Positions 8,651-16,977 of a stretch of 50,041 bases of DNA are shown here, one piece after another (position 1 is the first letter of the stretch; each line of letters starts with the position of its first letter). Under the pieces are notes generated by a model. It ran no database searches and was not told where the DNA came from. It saw only the letters and a program-made list of their open reading frames with translations. A program made the position numbers and the translations under genes. The stretch comes from CAYOEZ01 sp964402955. GTDB taxonomy: Bacteria; Chloroflexota; DTOL01; DAOUCN01. The stretch is from contig CAYOEZ010000007.1 in the NCBI GenBank assembly GCA_964402955.1, forward strand, positions 1 through 50,041, given 5' to 3'.

Positions 8651-9502
8651 CTATGCCCCGACCCGTTGGATGCGTGTTCTGGGATCCAGGTATTCGCTGA
8701 TACTGACCGAGAGCCAGTAGAGGGCGATAAACAGGAAGACGGATAAGACCACCGGCGTCAAGACCCACCACCAGCGTCCTAAAAACATAGCCTGGTAAGT
8801 GATCGCCCAATTCAGCATCGTGCCCAGGGTGGGAATGTTGAGATTGACCAATCCAAGGTATGCTAGTGTTATCTCCAACCCAATTGCCCATGACATGTTA
8901 TTGATCAAAGTCGAGAAGACAAACGGCATGGCAAAGGGCATGTATTCGTTCAACACCAGTTTGACCGTCCCCGTACCTGAAAGGATAGCAGTCTGGGTGA
9001 ACTCTCGCTCACGCAAGCTCAAGATGATCGAGCGGATCGTGCGCGCGTCCCATGCCCAGCCGAAAACCGACAACATCAATCCCAATACTACTAGGTTCAT
9101 GTATTTACGCACCATCATGGCTAACAATACCATGATCAGGAAGAGCGGGATCACCAGCAGGCTGTCGCTGATAAACATCAATACCCGATCGGTTGAGCCT
9201 CTTCTATATCCGGCAACCATGCCAACCAGGATGGCGATCACCCTTGAAATCAATGCGGCGATGAGTGAGATGATCAAGGAATTGCGCACCGCATAGGTAG
9301 CCTGCCAGAAGATATCCTGCCCGTTCGAATCGGTGCCGAGCAGGTATTTGGCCGATGGCTTCGTATCTTTCGGGACAACATTCCATAAAGTAGGGTCGTA
9401 AGGCGAAAAGATGGACAGGAAGGCCAGGATCAGGATGATCACAAGGACGATGAAGCTGATGCAGAAGCGATAATCTCTGAATAGATCTCTGAGGACTTTC
9501 AC
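8651..9502 (-). CDS. ABC transporter permease, DppC/OppC type
   Basis: 283 residues beginning with GTG after AGGAGGT and a 7-bp spacer. It has an N-terminal membrane helix (FCISFIVLVIILILAFL), the periplasmic stretch with HLLGTDSNGQDIF-like residues (KYLLGTDSNGQDIFWQATYAVRNSL) diagnostic of the C-type permease, and the cytoplasmic EAA-like loop around AILSGTGTVKLVLNEYMPFAMP that contacts the ATPase. About six membrane segments. It pairs with the DppB-type permease 12 bp upstream. Confidence 0.92.
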   Translation of the reverse strand: MKVLRDLFRDYRFCISFIVLVIILILAFLSIFSPYDPTLWNVVPKDTKPSAKYLLGTDSNGQDIFWQATYAVRNSLIISLIAALISRVIAILVGMVAGYRRGSTDRVLMFISDSLLVIPLFLIMVLLAMMVRKYMNLVVLGLMLSVFGWAWDARTIRSIILSLREREFTQTAILSGTGTVKLVLNEYMPFAMPFVFSTLINNMSWAIGLEITLAYLGLVNLNIPTLGTMLNWAITYQAMFLGRWWWVLTPVVLSVFLFIALYWLSVSISEYLDPRTRIQRVGA

Positions 9503-9514
9503 TTGACTGACCTC

Positions 9515-10522
9515 CTAAGCGTATCTCACTCGCGGGTCAAACAAGGGATACGTCAGGTCGACGACCAGGATCGCTGTTGTGATACCAACGATAGAAAAGA
9601 GGGTGATCCCCATGATCAGGTTGTAATCTGCTCGGACGATGGAGTTATAAAGCAACATTCCCAGGCCAGGGTAACTATAAACGATCTCCGTAATCAGTGC
9701 CCCGCTGAAGATTTGCCCAAGCGAGAGGGCCAGGCCGGTGATTTGCGGCAGTAAGGCGTTACGAATGACATACTTGCCCACGATGCGGTCTTCTGTAACG
9801 CCGCCCAGCTTGGCATACTGGACAAAACTCTCCGAATTGACGTTCTGTACAATCAGCTTCATTGTTTGGAAATTGACTGCCGCTCCCAGGACAGTTAACG
9901 AGAGGGCAGGCAAGGCCGAATGCCAGAGGACATCTTTGATAAACGCCCAGGTGAAGGTGGGTTTAGCTCCCAATGACGCCCCGCCGGTAACCGGGAACCA
10001 GCGCACGACCCCAGCAAGAAGTAGGAGCAATGCGAAGGCGAAGATGTAATAGGGCAGCGGGCGGATCACCATGGCGACGGCATCCAGGGTCCGCGACCAA
10101 CCTTTCCGACCATAGTAACCCGCTAACCCGCCGATGATATTCCCTAATATCCACGAGATGACGGTCGTGGTCAGAAGGAGTCCCAAAGTCCAGGGCATGG
10201 CGGTGGCAATGAGCTGGTTAACGCGTGTGGGGAATTGGAAGAAGGAAACGCCGAAATCACCGTGGAACAGCCTACCCCAGAAAGCCCAGTATTGATCGAG
10301 CCAGGAGCCCTGCAAACCATACATCTCGGTCAGGTCGCGGATGATGCCATCCATCGCGCTCGGTTCCAATGTTGAACCGCGCGCCCTCATCATACCTATC
10401 ATAGCCATGACAGGGTCACTCGGGGTGAGCCTGGGAATCAAGAAAACAACGGTGACGCCCAGCCAAATGACTAGGACGTATTGAATCAGACGGGGGATGA
10501 GATATCGTTTCAGGAATGCCAC
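9515..10522 (-). CDS. ABC transporter permease, DppB/OppB type
   Basis: 335 residues from the GTG at 10522, chosen because GAGGT lies 7-8 bp before it; an in-frame GTG at 10531 is the alternative. It opens with FLKRYLIPRLIQYVLVIWLGVTVVFLIPRL, the characteristic first helix of B-type permeases, and later has the EAA-like loop VQNVNSESFVQYAKLGGVTEDRIVGKYVIRNALLP. Six membrane segments. The gene is separated from the binding-protein gene by about 80 bp that include a strong hairpin, a usual arrangement for making more binding protein than permease. Confidence 0.92.
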   Translation of the reverse strand: MAFLKRYLIPRLIQYVLVIWLGVTVVFLIPRLTPSDPVMAMIGMMRARGSTLEPSAMDGIIRDLTEMYGLQGSWLDQYWAFWGRLFHGDFGVSFFQFPTRVNQLIATAMPWTLGLLLTTTVISWILGNIIGGLAGYYGRKGWSRTLDAVAMVIRPLPYYIFAFALLLLLAGVVRWFPVTGGASLGAKPTFTWAFIKDVLWHSALPALSLTVLGAAVNFQTMKLIVQNVNSESFVQYAKLGGVTEDRIVGKYVIRNALLPQITGLALSLGQIFSGALITEIVYSYPGLGMLLYNSIVRADYNLIMGITLFSIVGITTAILVVDLTYPLFDPRVRYA

Positions 10523-10548
10523 GGCGAGCACCTCACGAGTCTGAAAGA

Positions 10549-10579
10549 ATCCTGGACGGGCGAGGCGCCCGCCCAGGAT
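10549..10579 (-). promoter_or_regulatory. Intercistronic hairpin between binding-protein and permease genes
   Basis: ATCCTGG-A-CGGGCG, loop AGG, CGCCCG-C-CCAGGAT: 13 paired bases with one mismatch. It lies 24 nt after the stop of the binding-protein gene and about 27 nt before the permease start. Such hairpins protect the 3' end of binding-protein mRNA or attenuate read-through; it lacks a U-tract, so partial rather than full termination is likely. Confidence 0.6.
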
Positions 10580-10602
10580 GATTGTAACGCCAGCCGAAGA
10601 GC

Positions 10603-12669
10603 CTACTTGCCAGTGGGTTTCAGGAATGGAGTCGTGTACTTGAAGTTGGGCCAGTGTGTGTAGGGCTGATTGTAGGGGTTTTCGCTGCCAGGCCAGTTGG
10701 TCCAGTAGTACTCGTCCCAGCCGACAAAGCCGATATATCCGTAGGTGGGGACGCCAGGCATGTTCTTGACCGCTTCCTTGAGGCCCTCGGTGCCCGCGGC
10801 GATGACGGCTTGGGTATTGAAGGGGTCAGTCTCGCGCAGCTTCTTGATGATGGCGTCCATCTCCGGACTCGACCAGCGCGAGTAAATGCCCTGGGTGCGC
10901 TCTGGAATGGGCTTTTTGTAGGCAGAGTTCCATCTGTCGAGCGTGCGATACAGATCGGGACCCGCACCCCAGGGCTCCTGCGCAGGCCAGTTGCCGCTCA
11001 CATCAAAGTCGCCGGTGGCCTGCAGGCCATCATTATCAGGGATTGAAAGCACCTCGGCATCGATGCCGAACTTCTTCCACTGCTGCACAGCAGCCAGAGC
11101 ATTGCGCGCATCATGGTTGGTCAATATGTTGCCACACAGGTGGCTGATCTTCCAGGGCTTGCCATCCGGCATCAGCCATTTCTTGTTGGCGTCACGCTTA
11201 AAGCCGTTCTTGATGAGCAGTTTCTCGGCGATGTCGGGGGCATACTTGTACCAGCCAAGTCCGAAAGCCTGTTCCTGGAATTGCGCCGTATCGGGGAAGA
11301 CATAGCCACGGCTCTTGGCGTAGGCTGCAACACGCTTCGGCGCATCGGCGTCATAGGGCGCAAAGGTTTGGCCGCCGCCAACGTCAATGGTGAACTTCTT
11401 CAGCCAGTCTTGCATCGGCGCGATGTAATCCTTGGGGTAAGGGCCAAGGTGCGGGAGGTGTACCGGGCTCAAGGTGGCGGTGCAATCTACGGCGATGCTC
11501 ATGTACTCGACAATCTCGATCGCCAGCACCAACGCCCAGCGGACATCTAACTTGTCGAACGGAGGCCGGGCGGTGTTGAAGAGGATGCCGGTGATGCACG
11601 GGTCGTTGTTCACCACGAAGGGGAAGGTTGGCTGGTAGGCGCGGGAGGTCTTGGACTGCGCCAACAGCGCCTTGAGACCATCGGCTGAGAGTTCCGCCAC
11701 ATCTAGCTGATGCGCCATTTGCGACAGGATTTGAGCGCCTTCATTGTCAAAGCCTTGATAGATGACGTACTTGGGCTTCGGCTCGCCATACATGATGCCG
11801 GTCGGGGTTTTGGCCCAGTCGTCGCGCTTCACCCAGGCTGTCCAGAACCCTTGGGGATCGAAGCTGTGCAGCTTGTAAGGACCGCAGCCTACAGGCGGAT
11901 TGAAGGTAAACTGGACCGGATCAGCTTGCTTCTCGAAGATGTGCTTGGGGAAGATCCTGTCGCAGCCCCAGCGGTCGAGGAAGTTGGTATGGAAGCGGGA
12001 GTTGGGCTGCTTCAGATCAAATCTGACCGTGTAATCATCCACAGCAGTCACTTTGGCGACGTTATCCACAAACTTGGAATTGGAGTTGAAGCCCTTATAC
12101 TTCATCACGGTCTCGATCGTATAGACCACATCGGCAGCGGTGAAGGGCTGGCCGTCGGACCAGGTGATGCCCTTGCGCAGCGGGACCGTGAGGCTTGTGA
12201 AATCCGGGGTATACTTCGGGTCGCCCGCTGCAGAGCCATTGATGATCTTACCGGTGGCAAAGTCGACCGACCAGAACGGCTCGTCACACAGGTTCTGAAT
12301 GCCGCGGTCTTGCCATTTCCAGCCAACCCATAGGTTGAAGTTGTCTGGTGTACCGACACGCCCGGTGAGCTGCCTGACGATGAGAGTCTCCCGGCGGGGG
12401 AAAGTCCCCAACACATCGGCTACCTTTTCTGGCGCCTTGGTAGGCAGAGGCGTGGGGGTCACCTCAACCACCTTGGTCTGGGGTACCACAACAGTCTGCG
12501 GCACCACGACGGTCTGAGGCACAACGACGGTCTGTTGAACGATCACTGGTGTCTGCGTGGGCGCCGGCGTGGGCGTTGGGGTTGCGCCGCATCCTGCGGC
12601 GAGAGCTCCCGCAGCAAGCGCACCAGCCTGGATCAGGAACGCGCGGCGGGTCATTTTTCTGACTGCCAT
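10603..12669 (-). CDS. Family 5 solute-binding lipoprotein of the sugar ABC transporter
   Basis: 688 residues. The signal peptide begins MAVRKMTRRAFL with a twin-arginine-like pair and ends in the lipobox LAAGC, Cys27 being the predicted lipidation site. A Thr/Pro/Val-rich linker follows with three tandem VVVPQT repeats (about 44-64), a tether typical of Chloroflexota binding proteins. The SBP_bac_5 core starts near residue 90; LRKGITWSDGQPFTAADVVYTIE is its signature region. The AAGGAGG RBS is clear. It captures the substrate outside the cell and is the second gene of the operon after the ROK repressor. The 197 bp between the repressor and this gene (12670-12866) contain no further promoter or operator that I can identify. 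Confidence 0.93.
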   Translation of the reverse strand: MAVRKMTRRAFLIQAGALAAGALAAGCGATPTPTPAPTQTPVIVQQTVVVPQTVVVPQTVVVPQTKVVEVTPTPLPTKAPEKVADVLGTFPRRETLIVRQLTGRVGTPDNFNLWVGWKWQDRGIQNLCDEPFWSVDFATGKIINGSAAGDPKYTPDFTSLTVPLRKGITWSDGQPFTAADVVYTIETVMKYKGFNSNSKFVDNVAKVTAVDDYTVRFDLKQPNSRFHTNFLDRWGCDRIFPKHIFEKQADPVQFTFNPPVGCGPYKLHSFDPQGFWTAWVKRDDWAKTPTGIMYGEPKPKYVIYQGFDNEGAQILSQMAHQLDVAELSADGLKALLAQSKTSRAYQPTFPFVVNNDPCITGILFNTARPPFDKLDVRWALVLAIEIVEYMSIAVDCTATLSPVHLPHLGPYPKDYIAPMQDWLKKFTIDVGGGQTFAPYDADAPKRVAAYAKSRGYVFPDTAQFQEQAFGLGWYKYAPDIAEKLLIKNGFKRDANKKWLMPDGKPWKISHLCGNILTNHDARNALAAVQQWKKFGIDAEVLSIPDNDGLQATGDFDVSGNWPAQEPWGAGPDLYRTLDRWNSAYKKPIPERTQGIYSRWSSPEMDAIIKKLRETDPFNTQAVIAAGTEGLKEAVKNMPGVPTYGYIGFVGWDEYYWTNWPGSENPYNQPYTHWPNFKYTTPFLKPTGK

Positions 12670-12866
12670 CTTTCTTCCTCCTTAAAGGAAAGAACAGACT
12701 CTGCAATACGCGTCTAACGGATCTCTATATGCGACACGCCAATCGGACGGAGCTTCTCCCCACGCCAGGTCGTTTCTGGCCTTGCTCACCTCCTTCCTCT
12801 TTGTTCCCTATGCTTCTACCAAGACGACGGAGCCTGGCATGAACCGCGAACAACAGGGAATCTTGC

Positions 12867-14174
12867 TTACAACACGCGTGCCAAAAAGACGCTGTGTTCA
12901 TCAAGGTGCGAAATCGGCGCCACTTCGTGCTCCCAGACAACAGGATTGTCCAGGATCGCCCGCAGGACCAACGCGACGCTGCCCATCACGCAAGCGTCGA
13001 GCTTGAACGCCGAGATTTTGATCTCCGTGCCCTCCCGCGCGGTCGCCAGCGCGCGCTGGGCAAGTTCATACTGGGCGCGCGGCAGAATGTAGGGACTGAC
13101 TGCGCTAAGGACGCCACCCAGTACCACCATCTTGGGATTCAGCGCATTGATGAGGTTTGCAATGCCGATGCCGAGGTAGCGTCCCACCTCCGCCAGCGCG
13201 ATTAGCACCGCCGGTTGGCCCTGAGCGGCGGCTTGCAGCACGTGTTCCATCTGTATTGCATTCGCGTTGCCGCTACACCGCGCGAGCAAATCCGGCGCCC
13301 GTCCCTCGGCCGCCGCCTGACGCACACGCTGCAAGATTGCCCTCGGACCGACCAGCATTTCCCAACAGCCCCGATTGCCACAGTTGCACTGCGGACCCTC
13401 AGGCTCAAGCGTCATGTGCCCAAGTTCGCCTGCATAGCCTCCCGTGCCGCCATACAACTTACCGTCAATCACCAAGCCGCCGCCCAAACCGACACCCGCA
13501 CTCAAATAGACGAAATCACCGAGTTGTCTCGCTACGCCGAGCATGTGCTCACCCAGCGCCGCCGCGTTCGCTTCGTTCTCGACAATCACTGGTACGCCAA
13601 AGCGCTGATGCCACATATCACGGAACGGCACGTTGCGCCAGCCAAGGTTCGGAGCGAAGAGCAGAGTGCCAGTGGAATGATTCACCAAGCCCGGCAGACC
13701 TAGCCCGATACCAAACAGACGGCAGTCACAGGTCATCGCTTCTGTTGTCGCTTCCTGCACCAGATGCTCAGCCTGTTCCAATACTTCGGCTTGGCTCAAC
13801 TCAGTCAAGGGCTTGCCCGCCTCGGTCGTCTCCACATTGCGCCGCCACAGCACCTTTGCCTTCATATCCGCGACGACGACCGTGATAAAGCCGACGCCGA
13901 TTTCGGCGCCTATGATCCGTCCTGCATCTGGGTTAATATCGATCAAGACACCGGGGCGTCCAGGTCGCTGGTTTGATATGCCGCTCTCTTTGACCAAACC
14001 CCAAGATTGTAATTGTGAGAGCAAACTACCAACGGTAGTCTTGTTCAAGCCGCTGGTTCTTGTCAGGTCTGCGCGCGAGATTGGCTGTCCTACTTCCCAC
14101 AGGTAATTCAGGACGATTGCCAGATTCCGCTCGCGCACCCAGTTCTGATCGCCTGTGCGATATTGCTTCTTCAA
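12867..14174 (-). CDS. ROK-family transcriptional repressor, XylR/NagC type
   Basis: 435 residues. An N-terminal winged helix-turn-helix (about 15-65; recognition region SGLNKTTVGSLLSQLQSWGLVKE) precedes the ROK sugar-binding domain. Metal and sugar ligands are conserved: ENEANAAALGE, GVGLGGGLVIDGKLYGG, and the zinc site H253 with C263-x-C265-G-N-R-G-C270. The gene heads the ABC operon and is preceded by a perfect promoter and an operator of the XylR type at 14277-14301, so it is probably self-regulated and releases DNA on binding a sugar, possibly xylose, glucose or a short glucan. The closing residues beyond 410 are less conserved. Confidence 0.93.
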   Translation of the reverse strand: MKKQYRTGDQNWVRERNLAIVLNYLWEVGQPISRADLTRTSGLNKTTVGSLLSQLQSWGLVKESGISNQRPGRPGVLIDINPDAGRIIGAEIGVGFITVVVADMKAKVLWRRNVETTEAGKPLTELSQAEVLEQAEHLVQEATTEAMTCDCRLFGIGLGLPGLVNHSTGTLLFAPNLGWRNVPFRDMWHQRFGVPVIVENEANAAALGEHMLGVARQLGDFVYLSAGVGLGGGLVIDGKLYGGTGGYAGELGHMTLEPEGPQCNCGNRGCWEMLVGPRAILQRVRQAAAEGRAPDLLARCSGNANAIQMEHVLQAAAQGQPAVLIALAEVGRYLGIGIANLINALNPKMVVLGGVLSAVSPYILPRAQYELAQRALATAREGTEIKISAFKLDACVMGSVALVLRAILDNPVVWEHEVAPISHLDEHSVFLARVL

Positions 14175-14248
14175 ATCTGCTCCGCTAAAGTGTGAGAAGT
14201 TGATTCTAGAAGCGTATCAACAACCGTTACCAATGAAGTGGACGATGA

Positions 14249-14259
14249 TTAGTTTGGCG
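14249..14259 (-). promoter_or_regulatory. Second TTAGTTTGGCG half-site
   Basis: An 11-bp direct copy of the left half of the main operator (TTAGTTTGGCG at 14277-14287), its start 28 bp away. It lies in the predicted leader of the ROK mRNA and could be an auxiliary repressor site. It has no inverted partner. Confidence 0.45.
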
Positions 14260-14276
14260 CCTCGTCAATAGAACAC

Positions 14277-14301
14277 TTAGTTTGGCGTCCCACTAAACTA
14301 A
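14277..14301. promoter_or_regulatory. XylR/ROK-type operator
   Basis: TTAGTTT, 11 bp, AAACTAA: a 25-bp dyad with the same arms and the same spacing as the xylO operators bound by Bacillus XylR, also a ROK protein. It covers the predicted transcription start of the ROK-ABC operon (-10 box at 14307-14312), an ideal place for repression. Confidence 0.8.
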
Positions 14302-14306
14302 TTTTC

Positions 14307-14335
14307 ATTATACAAGACTGTCTATGATTTGTCAA
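14307..14335 (-). promoter_or_regulatory. Consensus promoter of the ROK-ABC operon
   Basis: On the minus strand TTGACA and TATAAT match both sigma-70-type hexamers perfectly and are 17 bp apart. Transcription would start near 14300, leaving a leader of about 125 nt. A promoter this strong needs a repressor, which fits the operator directly downstream. Confidence 0.85.
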
Positions 14336-14371
14336 TAGGGTGGGGATAACCGTAGCGCTCTGCACAATGTC

Positions 14372-14400
14372 TTGACATGCATCTACCCGTATGGCATAAT
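14372..14400 (+). promoter_or_regulatory. Promoter of the cyd operon
   Basis: TTGACA, 17 bp, CATAAT. The leader to the cydA ATG is about 115 nt. It is divergent from the ROK promoter; their -35 boxes are about 36 bp apart, so the two could influence one another. Confidence 0.75.
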
Positions 14401-14522
14401 GACAGCGCAAGACATAGATTGCAATTGAGTGTTCCCCGCGCCGGCGCATTCAGACGGCTCCTGATTTTCAGCGAGTGTGGCGGCGCGCGGCTGCATCAGT
14501 TGTGCCAATCATTGGAGGTCGT

Positions 14523-15926
14523 ATGAACGCGGAGCTATTGTCTCGTGTTCAGTTTGCTCTCACTGCGAGTTTCCACTTCTTTTTCCCCCCGATTTCGATG
14601 GGTCTGGGGCTGATGTTGGTTGTTATGGGTATCCTGTATGTGCGCACCAAGAACCCCATCTGGCGGCAGTCGTCGTTCTTCTGGGTGTCAGTCTATGGCC
14701 TGGTTTTCGCTCTGGGCGTGGCCTCAGGTGTTGTGCAAGAGTTCGAGTTTGGGATGAACTGGTCAAACTACTCGCGCTTTGTGGGCAATGTGTTTGGCAG
14801 CCTGTTGGCCTTGGAAGTTATCCTCGCCTTCTTTTTGGAAGGCACATTTCTGGGCTTGATGTTGCTGGGCGGCAATCGCCTGGGGCCGCGCATGTGGCTG
14901 CTGGCGACGTTTGTGGTCGTGTTCGGCGCACATTTGAGCGCGGTGTGGATCATCATGGCCAACTCATGGATGCAAACGCCTGCTGGTTTCACGGTGCAGG
15001 CGCTGCCGGCGCCGGTGCGCGCCTACATGACGGATTTCGCCCAGGTGCTCTTGACCCCGTCGTTCATGGCGCGCATTTGGCACGTCTTTATCAGTTCGTG
15101 GACGGTTGGGTCGGCGCTCGTCCTGGGCGTTAGCTCCTGGTACATCCTGCGCAAGCGCCATGTGGAGATGGCCAGGGCCAACTTCAAGCTGGCGCTGGTG
15201 TTCTTTGTCCTGTTGGCGGCACTCAACCTTTTCGTGGCGGGCCGGGCATCGGTTGAACAAGTCATGGTCGACCAGCCCATCAAGTTCGCTGCCATGGAGG
15301 GTCTGTGGAAGACCCAGACCTGCGCGCCCATGACGCTGATCGGGTGGGTGGATACGGCGGCGCAGAAGACCTATGGCTTGATCATCCCCTGTCTTGCCAG
15401 TATCCTGGCGAATTTCAACCCCAATACGCAACTCACGGGTCTCGACGCCTTTATCGCCAAAGAGGCGCTGCCTCCCATCGGCTTGTTGTTCCAGGCCTAT
15501 CACGTGATGATTAATCTGGGTACGGCCTATGTGGGGATTGGTCTATTGGGCGTGCTCCTGTATGTCTGGAAGAAAAAGGTGTTCGAGATTCCGCTCGTTC
15601 TGTGGCTGTTTGTGATCACAGCCTTCCTGACCGAAGTGTCGATCATCGCCGGATGGTGGACGGCTGAGGTGGGCCGCCAGCCCTGGCTTGTGTACAAGGT
15701 CTTGACCGTGACGCAAGGCATGTCACCAACACTGACAACGCAACAGGTTTTCCTGTCGCTAGTGACGTTTTTCGTCCTTTACGTGATCCTGGGGGCGCTC
15801 TTCCTGTACCTTCTCTTCGACAAGATCAAGCATGGGCCGGACCCAGTGGACGAGGTCGAAACGGCGCCCGTGGCTACGCTGCCCGACACATTGCGCGACA
15901 TCTTCCGTCGCCATTCCGACGTCTGA
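14523..15926 (+). CDS. cydA: Cytochrome bd ubiquinol/menaquinol oxidase subunit I
   Basis: 467 residues. This subunit carries haems b558, b595 and d and oxidises quinol while reducing O2 to water. ALTASFHFFFPP near the N-terminus holds the conserved His18 (b595 ligand), HVFISSWTVGSALVLG holds a second haem His, and EVGRQPWLVY is the GRQPW signature of the quinol site. The Q-loop is short, as in most non-enteric enzymes. The ATG at 14523 follows GGAGG by 5 bp; the frame is open upstream to 14475. It is the first gene of cydABDC. The enzyme has high O2 affinity and suits low-oxygen respiration. Confidence 0.96.
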   Translation: MNAELLSRVQFALTASFHFFFPPISMGLGLMLVVMGILYVRTKNPIWRQSSFFWVSVYGLVFALGVASGVVQEFEFGMNWSNYSRFVGNVFGSLLALEVILAFFLEGTFLGLMLLGGNRLGPRMWLLATFVVVFGAHLSAVWIIMANSWMQTPAGFTVQALPAPVRAYMTDFAQVLLTPSFMARIWHVFISSWTVGSALVLGVSSWYILRKRHVEMARANFKLALVFFVLLAALNLFVAGRASVEQVMVDQPIKFAAMEGLWKTQTCAPMTLIGWVDTAAQKTYGLIIPCLASILANFNPNTQLTGLDAFIAKEALPPIGLLFQAYHVMINLGTAYVGIGLLGVLLYVWKKKVFEIPLVLWLFVITAFLTEVSIIAGWWTAEVGRQPWLVYKVLTVTQGMSPTLTTQQVFLSLVTFFVLYVILGALFLYLLFDKIKHGPDPVDEVETAPVATLPDTLRDIFRRHSDV

Positions 15927-15938
15927 TGAGGTGATCGT

Positions 15939-16958
15939 ATGGCAATCAACGATACCTGGTACATTCTTTTCGTCGCCATCATTTCCGGCTACCTGGTTCT
16001 CGATGGCTTCGATATGGGCGTTGGTGTGTTGCACCTGTTTGTCGCCCGCAATGACGGCGAGCGCCGCGTCACGCTCAATAGCATCGGCCCAGTCTGGGAC
16101 GGCAATGAGGTGTGGCTTGTCCTGGGCGGGGGCGCGCTCTTTGCGGCTTTCCCCCTCGTCTATGCGTCGCTGTTTTCCGGATTCTATAGCGCCATGATGC
16201 TAGTTCTTCTGGTCATGATCCTGCGCACCTGCGCCCTCGAATTCCGCAGCAAGCGGCCAGGGCAGGGCTGGCGTGCGCTCTGGGATTCCGTCTTCGCCGC
16301 GTCCTCGTTTGGCCTGGCGCTCCTGCTCGGCGTGGCCTTCGGCAACATTGTCAGTGGCATGCCGATAGACGCTGCGGGGGACATGCGTATCACTCTGATC
16401 GAGATGCTGAACCCGTTTGCTGTTCTGGTGGGCGTCACGGCGGTGGCGATGGTGACCATGCATGGCGCGCTCTACCTTGAGATGAGGACAGAGGACGAGT
16501 TGCAGATGCGCGTCAAGCGCGCGATCCCGCTGCTGACGCTGCTCTTTGCTGTGTTGATTGCGCTGGTGGTGCTGGCCACGTTGCTGTTCCGTCCCCATCT
16601 CGTCACCAACTACCAGAACAACATCTGGCCGGTGATCTTTCCGCTGGGTGCTGTGATTGCCCTGGCGACCGCCTGGCGCAAGCAGAGCGCGGGCAAGTAT
16701 GTCAGCGCGTTCGTCGCCTCGGCGGCGATGATCGCCCTGACGGTCACGACGGCGGCAGCCGGCATGTTCCCCAATATGCTCATCTCGACCACGGATCCCC
16801 TGTTCGACCTGACCATCTACAACGCAGCGTCGGCGCCAAACACGCTCACGATCATGCTCGTTATCACGCTGATTGGCATGCCGATTGTCCTGGCGTACAC
16901 TGCGGCCGTGTATTTCATCTTCCGCGGCAAGTTCAAGCTGGATACGCATAGCTACTGA
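15939..16958 (+). CDS. cydB: Cytochrome bd oxidase subunit II
   Basis: 339 residues, eight or so membrane helices. The family start DTWYILFVAIISGYLVLDGFDMGVGVLHLF is well conserved, including the acidic residues of the proton path, as are GPVWDGNEVWLVLGGGALFAAFPLVYASLFSGFY and RCALEFR-like LRTCALEFRSK. It starts 12 bp after the cydA stop with GAGGTGATCGT as RBS region and is co-transcribed. Its 3' end is followed by the cydD gene after 19 bp. Confidence 0.96.
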   Translation: MAINDTWYILFVAIISGYLVLDGFDMGVGVLHLFVARNDGERRVTLNSIGPVWDGNEVWLVLGGGALFAAFPLVYASLFSGFYSAMMLVLLVMILRTCALEFRSKRPGQGWRALWDSVFAASSFGLALLLGVAFGNIVSGMPIDAAGDMRITLIEMLNPFAVLVGVTAVAMVTMHGALYLEMRTEDELQMRVKRAIPLLTLLFAVLIALVVLATLLFRPHLVTNYQNNIWPVIFPLGAVIALATAWRKQSAGKYVSAFVASAAMIALTVTTAAAGMFPNMLISTTDPLFDLTIYNAASAPNTLTIMLVITLIGMPIVLAYTAAVYFIFRGKFKLDTHSY

Positions 16959-16977
16959 TATTGGCGGGGGATGCGCA

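Noticed and set aside
12480..12535. Short tandem DNA repeats
   Set aside because: They encode the VVVPQT repeats of the lipoprotein linker, not an independent element.
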